This document shows, piece by piece, positions 56,159-64,000 of a stretch of DNA of 64,000 nucleotides. The translations under genes were made by a program, and so were the position numbers. The DNA is taken from NCBI GenBank assembly GCA_032622095.1, contig CP136064.1, positions 179,588,011-179,652,010 of the forward strand, written 5' to 3'. Position 1 is the first letter of the stretch. Each line of letters starts with the position of its first letter. The notes under the pieces were generated by a model, which searched no databases, was not told the origin of the DNA, and worked only from the letters and a program-made list of their open reading frames with translations. This DNA comes from Siphonodentalium dalli (Eukaryota > Mollusca > Scaphopoda > Gadilida > Siphonodentaliidae).

Positions 56159-56860
56159 CACTTTGAACAACACATTGCAATTGAACAGTGCAATTGGAAT
56201 TTGTATTGACATTATAACCATTTGTCACAGTTTTGTGCCTTTCAGCGCACATTTAATTTATTAATAGGCCCTACCGGTACTATTTGTTCCCATTGTTTAC
56301 ATGTTTGATTACACAGCATCACCAGAAATCGGATTGTTACCGGTACTCAAGTCTAATAAATTGAAACTGTATATATGAGTGTATTAGACTACATTGTATT
56401 AGCAAAATTGTAAAATCCGTGATAGTGATCAGATCAGTTTCCATGATAATATGGCCTTGCAACGCTGTTGTCATGATAGCCTAGAGGTGGTGGTTTTTCC
56501 CCGACTGATTGACTAGCAGATTTCGGGATCGACCAATTTAATAATCGCGTCGACGTTGATTAGTTGGATAATTGTTTCAACACTTATACAGGCCAAATTC
56601 AATTATGGGTTCTGTCCACTTACGTGTACATGAGATACAGCCCTTTTTTCTTTCAGAAATACCCGATTTAATACTCAAGTTTGGATGTTTTATACTTAAA
56701 GATGCATAAACCGATTAAACGCCCGTCAATTACTATTTATCTGGATTCGGGGGTAAAAAATATTTGTTCAGAGTTATGTCGATATCGATTTTTGAAATCT
56801 ATTATTTTTCACCATCGAAAGTGATTCGAGACTTATTAGTGGCCCAGTAAAAAGTCGATG
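56159..56860. other. No feature seen
   Basis: AT-rich sequence without a convincing exon, repeat or inverted structure. Confidence 0.5.
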
Positions 56861-56869
56861 AGCCGACCA

Positions 56870-57610
56870 AATTACGGATGAAGATGGATAACTCTAAAAT
56901 CAAGAGGAGACTATATTTTATATAAACGATCACTTATAGTTAGAGAAACTGATGTTTGACGAGCTGAAGTTAGCATGTAAATCTAAGGGTGGGTGTGTGT
57001 GTTGATAATAAGGCTAAATTTCATCGAAAACAACATTTTGATAAATAACACGTTTCAGGCAATTTTTACTATAGTTGACTGTGGTTAACATTATTTGTGG
57101 GCAATTAATCGATTCTGATAGCTGAACCCGCATTTAAAATTTTGTTGTTGTTGTTGGAATCTGATTATATGGCGACCATCGAATCGGATTGAGTACCTTT
57201 AAATCAACTATCAGGCGCAAATTGCAGATGAAGATGGATAACTCTAAAATCAAGTGGTAATACGGTCAAATTTTGTGATATTTTAATACGACCATATTCT
57301 GTTGAACAACAAATAAAAAAAAATTTGGGAAATTTGATAAATTGATACCATAGTTGACTGTGTACATGAGACTCCGCACGGAATGTTGCCAACAAGTTGC
57401 TTCACATATACGAGCAAAACGCTCTTTATTAATACCATATCAGGATTTCAACAGTTAACGCTCTTTATCAATAGTCTACACAGAGACCGCTTACCATTAT
57501 TTTGATGCAATAAATCGATTCTGATAACTGAAGCGTATTTTGAAGAAATGTTGTTGTATCTTGGTGGTATGAGGACCGTCTGATCAGATTGAGTACCTTT
57601 AATCACAGAT
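56870..57610. repeat. Two-copy direct repeat, ~350-400 bp period
   Basis: AAGATGGATAACTCTAAAAT lies at 56881 and 57231, AATCGATTCTGATA at 57108 and about 57512, and GATTGAGTACCTTT at 57187 and about 57587. The later offsets are ~50 bp larger because the second copy contains an extra block (57360-57480) with CGCTCTTTAT words. Confidence 0.65.
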
Positions 57611-60600
57611 AACATGAAGAATCATGTCCAGTAGCTAGAAACATCAAATGAGTCAAAGAACAAATAAGAAGAGATAACCCCTCAGGTACGTATATTCTGA
57701 TTGAATGTTGAATCACAATAATAATTACTGGTATTTCCACCTCTTTTTTTTAATGTGGATGTTCTGATATGATATGATATGGCACCTGGCAAAGATGTTT
57801 GTTTATCCACATATCCTTCCATCCAATTTATGATATCCATCCAGTCATGATCCAGCTGATAATGAGCTGAGACTATTGGACCTAACTTAATAATACTTAC
57901 AGGGAAGATCAACTACGCCCCTCCACATGTATTAATGAGTTTTGTCCATTAATTTCTGTTGAATGAAATCTGTATCAGTGCCATCATTAGATCTGTATCT
58001 TGGTCTATGCATGTCATGCAGGTATGAAAACTATGAATGAAGTTAGTGTTCTTGTAATCAGGGTATGCAACAATATCACATTACATTGAAGAACAAACTT
58101 CAATAATGTACATGCACCTGTACCATTAAAACAGTATTATTTTTCTGGGATGAAATACCAGGCCAATCCCTACACATAAGGCTTTGCTTATGATCCATCA
58201 GAAACAGTTGTTAGCAATAAGTTGTTGCTTTTGGTTATATTACTACCAACATTTTGGTAGAAAGATACAAGCTGAACAATTTATTTAATTTAATTCTGAT
58301 TTTATAGGGGTTTGGGAGGGGTATTTAAAATTGCTGGAATGTGTTTTCATTTAGAGTATGGTCAATATATTGCCTGGTTGAGTCTGGGATATTGGCTAGA
58401 GGGTTTACATTGGGGGAGGGCTCCACCTTGGAATTTGCAACTGCACCCCCTCTATTGAACCACACCAAACTCACAAGTTTACGTAATACAATGTTCACCC
58501 CCTCCCTGGGGCTTTGATTTTTCCCAAATGTTCCCTCGCAGACTACTAGATGGTAGCCAATTCTAAATGGACTAGTAGTCTTGTGGCCACTAGCCATGCA
58601 GGGGGTGAAAAGGAAAGGTTCGCCCCAGTATGAGATTAAAAAATCCTAACATCTAGTGTCGATATAATGCCAGACAATTTACACCCCAATTTATTTTTTC
58701 TTAAATTAATTAGCAAGTAATTACTGGCAATGGCACAGGACATGTCATGGGTCAGACGATGGTTCGGCCCGATGTGAGAACATTTTGAAATCTGAACATG
58801 AAAATTTTACAATCCTAGCATCTAGACTGGCCTCAGGTTTTCCAATTCAGGGAAATGTTCAACCTGCATGACACTCATCCTAAGGTTTGAAAATTGCCAA
58901 CTGATGCCGGCCATTTCAGTCCCGAATTTTGCAAATGAAAGGGAAATATGAAAATGTTGATATAAAAACAACAAATTCATCACAAAGAAATTGTTGGAAA
59001 ATCAAACTACGAGAACAATTTCAACCTAATTTTGGTGTGAATTTTCCAACTAATGTTGCAATAGGTTTGACTACAGTTTGGGGGGTAAGACTCCTGCATA
59101 ACCACCCTGTCGGCACGTCCCTGCTTGGCACCCAATGCTAAGAGCGCGGTCTTGCATTCACTGAAGACAAGAAATCATCAATACTATATTATGTTGGGTG
59201 GCACCCAGGGAGGGGTCAGGGGGCTACATCCCCACACCTGTCCTGCCCCCTATCGGGGAATCATAAAGCCCCTGCGTCAGGATATTCTGGCGACACCCAT
59301 TTGAAATCATATAGATATATTTGAAAGGAGACGACTATATACTGGTATGGAGCAGAAATCAGGGGGGGGGGAATTAGCTCTCATAACCACAAAACTACAC
59401 TAAAGACATCCCAATAAACCCAAATTGAATGAAGTCGCATATAGTACATATATGGTATTATTCTGTTGGCCTCTCTATATTAAAATACTTTTTCTAAAAA
59501 CCCTTCAACCAATTCGGCGTGCAATTTCCCTGCGCCCCTGTTGCACAAATTCTAGTATAAAAAGTGAGTCTAGATCAGACAAAGTTCAAACAGTAAATAT
59601 GACCAGGCAAGACATAGAAACCGCTAATCTCATTACCAGTCTAACAACCCAACCGAAGATGATTACCTTTTAAAGCAATAACACCGGGCAGCAGGTTACG
59701 GACAACCACAGACACACACACCATGGATAATTTCAGGATAAATACACTGTCAAAAGAACGGCGTTTTTTTTTGTATGGTTATATCTGGCATATACCCATG
59801 GTTATATATAAATGGGCTACGAGCATCTGACCGCTAGTCTTTTTCAACCTTTCAGATAACATGAATGCCTCTGGAAGCTATAGGCATGCCGGTATCTGGT
59901 AGTATCATACAAGATTATTGATAAAAAAAGAAAGGAAACATATAGCAGTTCACGTATGTATACAGACAACATTCTGATTGTATAATCCAGTATAAATAGT
60001 GATTGTCGGGGTCAACACATTCTCAGCAGCAATTTCCAGCTAATCCCATTATGTGTGGTCAATTGTGCGCTTAATTCGGTCGAGATAAAAGTGCTGAACC
60101 CCCAAAATTGGGGTTCGGGCCCTTAAACATGGAATTTTTTGGGTTTTTTGGCGATTATTTTAAAAACCATTGACTTTTGGATATGAAAACGTATTACTGA
60201 CCCCCCCCCCCCCCCATAATGTGGCCATTCCGCAAATTTTGAGTGGTTAGGCAACCAATGAGTTGATTCATGAAGAGTTTAGCTCTGGACATACAAGTGC
60301 GTACAAAACCATCATGAGCTATACTAGAGTATTTACAATCATTAAATTTCTCACGGATAATCAATTCAATGTTCATTTCGATGTCGACTCACAAAAGTCA
60401 CAGACAAATCATGAAATCTGGAGTGTCACACCCCATATTGTGAAATATATTATTAAGGAACAAGTAATAAATAAATATATATAGTCACTGAGTTGTTTTT
60501 TCAATGCTATAAAGTTCTCCGTCAGAACATTCAAACGTTCCCATATTTTGAACTGGTTGAATATGACCTCTACGGTAGCCAGAGTATAAATTCATGACAT

Positions 60601-61170
60601 GATCTAATACTTGGCGACCCATTCCTATATTCTGTAAGAAAGATATTCAACATATATACTGCAAATCATGCAATTTTCTACGATAATGATGTTGGATTGA
60701 AATTCAAATACAAATGCATCTCAACATAATTACTTATTATACATGTATAAGTATAGTATGTTCCTTTCTGAACCCCCTCCCCCAATCGTACCATATCCAT
60801 GTCTCGGATAAATTCAGGATGACCGTCCTATCATTAAATTCTTGTCAACAGATACCATTTTTCTCACAGGGACACATGCATACGATCAAATTAAAACCCC
60901 TTTATCGCGTACCGGAAATTATAAGACGCTGGGGAAGCTTATTTACGAGTACACCGTTGTTTTATTTATTATTTTAATTTTTGTTTAGTTATTTATATTA
61001 TTTATTTGTTTATGTTTGACACATCATTGGATTTTCATATACAACTTTAATTTTATAGTGTATCATTTAAAAACAGTGAATAATATATGGCTCTGTTTTA
61101 AGATCAATGTTATCATAAGATAATACAACCATACAGCTGCACAGTAAATGACGTTGTGATTTTTGTTCTT
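57611..61170. other. Mostly unassigned upstream region
   Basis: About 58760-59070 is a decayed copy of the 16030/52420 repeat family (AATCCTAGCATCTAGACTGG, GTGTGAATTTTCCAACTAAT). In the remainder, including 59300-61170, I see no exon or mobile element I can support. Short open frames here show no recognisable family features. Confidence 0.45.
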
Positions 61171-61176
61171 ATTCAG

Positions 61177-61266
61177 AATTTCCATCATTCCATCAATTCA
61201 TGGATGGTTATCGTAAAGGGAGACAACAGCCGCTGAAGCTGCCGATGTTAAACAAAAGGACATTGG
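61177..61266 (+). CDS. Candidate exon of an unidentified gene
   Basis: TTCTTATTCAG acceptor, then an open 90-base segment reading FPSFHQFMDGYRKGRQQPLK and LPMLNKRTLG, then a consensus donor GGTAAGT. Codon phase leaves one base over, which fits the acceptor at 62514-62515. I do not recognise the protein. Translation could begin at the internal ATG (61200). It could equally be a chance open stretch between splice-like signals. Confidence 0.3.
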
Positions 61267-61846
61267 GTAAGTCGATTACGGGGATGATTTAACTTTATCT
61301 GAGTTCATGGCCGCGCTGTAATGAAAATGATTAACACTAACAGTGTTTAAATTCCTGGGTAACTTTCATAGAATGATGAAATGGGACATTTTTCACAATT
61401 CAACAATAGTCAAACTAACTGTCTGTGATATCTATTTTTTCTTATTATTTATTTTATTATTTATTACTTATTTATGTCTTTATTTATTTATTTCTTATTT
61501 ACACTATACATTTTAAATTTTCATTTCTGTTATTTGCACGAAAATATTAACTAAGAGTTTGACCCGTTTGCTAAAATATTATTGTTCATGACATTGCTTG
61601 CTATTTCTAGTTCTCCATAAATATTCGAAACAAATCGACAGCTATTTATATATTTAAGCTCAGTGATATGACCCGTCTGGGGGAGTTTGTTGTGAAAGAG
61701 TTTGCGTGCTCGCCCAAAGGGCGGCACGAGGACGGTGATGGGGCCCATCCGAAGATCGCCCTTACGCCATGTCTTTTTCTTTTTCTTGTATATATCCTCC
61801 ATGTCTATCTAGACCATGGCTCTGGTGGATCAGGTGGAGTGGGACA

Positions 61847-62454
61847 CTAGCTGTTGTTTGGTTTATTCTTTTTCTTTTTCTTTGATTCCTTTCTTTTCTT
61901 CTTCGGTGGTGGTGAAGTAGATGATGCATGATGATAAAGGAAGCGGTGAAATCGGTGGTGAGGGTACGCCGAACAGGATTTCATATAATTCGTTTGTGGC
62001 TTTCGTGTCGAGTCCTCTAATGAAGTCAGAGGGGTCCTCGTCTTCGTCTTCAGTTTCCCCGTCTGGCCGTGGTGGTGATGGTGGATTCCATCTCCTGGAC
62101 AGACTGGGCCGGGATCTCGGCTGAGGGTGAAGGCTCCGGCTCGGTATACCCCGGAGTCTTCGGGGTCCTCGTCTTCAGTATCCTCGTCTGGCCGTGGTGG
62201 TGATGGTGGTGGTGATTCCATCTCCTGGGCAGACTGGGCCGGGATCTCAGTACAGCTGTATGGGCGGAGTCGACTGGTGAAGTTTTCGTCGACTTTTTCG
62301 CTTTCCATGCAGCGAGTCTCTCGGTATCTCTTTTTTTTCTCGATGGTGTTTTCTTCTTCATCATCATCTTTTGTCGAGGCTTCCGTGCTGATCTGGTATT
62401 ATCCGGTCCACTCCCGGTAGAAAGCCCCGGGCCGGACTGGAAATGCAGAATCAA
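61847..62454 (-). pseudogene. Basic/acidic low-complexity frame, gag-like or gene C-terminus
   Basis: A minus-strand frame after a TTTCCAG acceptor-like site reads RQKMMMKKKTPSRKKRDTER and LAAWKAKK. The SPS-x2-RRD-x-RR-type basic motif is often seen in transposon-linked proteins of lophotrochozoans. It is followed by a ~130-bp segment present twice (EIPAQSAQEMES then PPSPPRPDEDTEDEDPED), but each copy is in a different frame. A third frame reads PDGETEDEDEDPSDFIRGLD. A live gene would need frameshifts or introns, so it is probably decayed. His-rich and Lys-rich runs in the other frames are artefacts of the GGTGGTGAT repeats. Confidence 0.35.
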
Positions 62455-62515
62455 CTGCTTATGATGCGATGATGATGACGCCTGGGGGCGTTATACATGT
62501 ACTTAACATTTGCAG

Positions 62516-62577
62516 GTCGGCTCCTGGATCCCGACTCGTTCAGGGAGAAACTCTCGGGGACCTCCCCTGCCCCTTAA
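62516..62577 (+). CDS. Candidate terminal exon paired with 61177-61266
   Basis: Acceptor TTAACATTTGCAG, then RLLDPDSFREKLSGTSPAP and TAA in the phase required by the upstream candidate exon. It overlaps no repeat I recognise. The in-phase join and good splice sites are the only support; the protein is not identified. Confidence 0.28.
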
Positions 62578-62931
62578 CAAAGCACGAGGCCTCCGCCCAT
62601 CCAGTATCCCAATCGACCATTTCCATTATCTCGTTGCATCGTTAGAAGATTTTGTTATCAGAAACAAGGCGCAATATAGGGGAGACTGGGGAGAACTGGG
62701 ACAATTTATAAATTTAAGCAATTATTTTGGTAATTGTAGATAACTGCTGAAAGGCTGTATGGTATTAACAAACACACTGGATATACGAACACATTGGAAG
62801 ATACCGTCTGTCTGATTAGCATATTACAAGGGAGATAACTCTCAATTAAATTAAATGTTTTTTGGGGGGTGAATTGGGCCAGTGTGGGGAGATGTGGGTC
62901 ATTTGGTGGGTCAAAGTGGGACGGCCAATTG
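62578..62931. other. Unassigned, with GGGGAGA-rich words
   Basis: TATAGGGGAGACTGGGGAGA at 62676 recalls the end of the 51394 element, but no inverted partner was found. The repeat-like GTGGGGAGATGTGGGTCATT at 62884 is in the same orientation. Confidence 0.4.
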
Positions 62932-64000
62932 TAGTCCAAGTCTTCTTGTACTAAAACCAGCTAAGATATTGGGATGGCGATGCTGGTCTTTAGTCCAAGA
63001 CCGCTTGTATACCAATCCTTTGACACGACTTACGCCCACGATCTGTGGCGGGAATTTGTGGTGTATTTTACTGGATTTACCTAGCAAATCAATACATGAT
63101 GCTATATGCATCGGAAAGGCTTACATCTTATGGTCATAATGGTGTATAATAATCTAACTTTAATGTTAAATTACACATAGAATATTCCGGTTGATTGCCA
63201 CACACATCGATTTGTTTCTCTGTTTGTTTACATTTTAACCGAAAGCCGAAGTGGTCCGAATAAGTTCGGCATAATCCGCTGTTTGTTCTACTAATTCTAC
63301 TTTCCGTTTCTATATATAGCGCGGGTTTTCCGAACAAAAATAGCGAAAACCGATCGCCCGAAAGTCCAGTTTTCTATGTGCTTTCAGAACAATTCCCGCA
63401 CTAAAAACTTAATGACATAATGGAGGATCAGAACGGTAGTTTTGTTGACAATTTTCGCAAGCAACTTGTCAAAATTGGAGCAAATTAGAACTCTTGTGTC
63501 TCACTTGCCATGCGTGATGTGCATTTGACATCTGTGTTGATAAAATAATCGGAGAACCGAATCACACAGTTTCGAAATATAGTTCTTCCGTTTTAGTGGG
63601 ACTTTTCAAACTTAAGGTTCATTTATTTAGTGTATTACATTTATATCTCCAATGTTTAATTAATCTATTTATTATTTTATTTATTGACACACATAATTAC
63701 GATTACAATGGAGAATTCATCGTAATTTGCGTTGTTGTCCAAAATCTACGGAATATTTTCAACGGAAAATGCCGAACGCAGTTCGCAAGGTCAACTGAGT
63801 TCGCATACTTTAAAAAATATGTAAACACTGCGGCAAATGTTTCTTTTCACATTAAATTACCGCTTTCAATTCACAACCGATGTGGGTTTCAGATAAAATA
63901 GCATGTCTTCTGCGGAAACTATCCGTTTATTGTAGCAATTGTGATATTTCATTTCATATAATTGTGGTTTTATTTGAGCGGATCACTAACGCTTAAGTCC
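62932..64000. mobile_element. Element B copy 2, cut by window edge
   Basis: It starts TAGTCCAAGTCTTCTTGTAC and matches copy 1 (4451-5804) throughout, with scattered substitutions. It lacks about 190 bp corresponding to 5140-5330, across a junction with short homology. The right TIR is beyond base 64000. Both copies keep the TATATATAGCGCGG box and the downstream AGTGGGACTTTTCAAACTT segment. Confidence 0.9.

Noticed and set aside
58325-58597. 90-codon minus frame
   Set aside because: Partly covers decayed repeat sequence; no domain and no supporting splice sites.

Overview
The window is a stretch of an AT-rich, repeat-laden animal nuclear genome. It has spliced exons, a tRNA-derived SINE, Helitrons, several families of terminal-inverted-repeat (TIR) transposon and non-LTR retrotransposon remains. 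Mollusc-style elements with a core of ~160-bp tandem repeats and a GACGGACG/CACACA-rich tail (resembling the bivalve 'pearl' Helitron-like elements) point to a marine lophotrochozoan, most likely a mollusc. That placement is inference. Nothing here looks bacterial or viral: no operons, CRISPR array, rRNA or free-standing tRNA gene.

One host gene is clear. It is the 5' half of ALDH4A1, mitochondrial delta-1-pyrroline-5-carboxylate dehydrogenase (second step of proline degradation), on the minus strand. Seven coding exons were found at 50418-50378, 29615-29414, 15800-15753, 14268-14113, 11246-11166, 10909-10838 and 7519-7445. All junctions join in phase with AG acceptors and GT donors, and together they encode about 225 residues from the mitochondrial presequence to the SPFNF segment of the NAD-binding domain. 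The catalytic half must lie left of base 1. A TATA-like box and a CCAAT box sit upstream of exon 1.

Almost everything else is mobile DNA in or beside the ALDH4A1 introns. Intron 7 (1-7444) holds a 6.3-kb giant palindromic transposon (272-6579), itself split by a young 1.35-kb TIR element (4451-5804). Intron 6 (7520-10837) holds a TTAA-flanked MITE and inverted repeats; intron 4 holds one pearl-like array (11323-12945); intron 3 holds MITEs, one abutting the exon 4 splice site. Intron 2 (15801-29413) holds hAT-like elements, two head-to-tail Helitrons (18452-20134), a 6.3-kb TIR element (20326-26637) with a 2.6-kb pearl-like array nested in it, a SINE (26995-27302) and a hAT-like element (27788-28870). 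Intron 1 (29616-50377, 20.8 kb) holds pearl-like, LTR-like and foldback elements, a 3.1-kb element with repeated TCGGACGTAC motifs and a dead jockey/CR1-type reverse transcriptase. Upstream of the gene (50780-64000) are more transposons, a non-LTR C-terminal relic, satellites, a tentative two-exon gene, a basic/acidic low-complexity reading frame, and a second copy of the 1.35-kb element running off the right edge.

The insertions can often be ordered in time, because paralogous empty sites are present inside the window. That nesting record, and an exact 647-bp higher-order repeat inside one pearl-like element, are the most unusual things seen. I found no convincing new multi-gene system.
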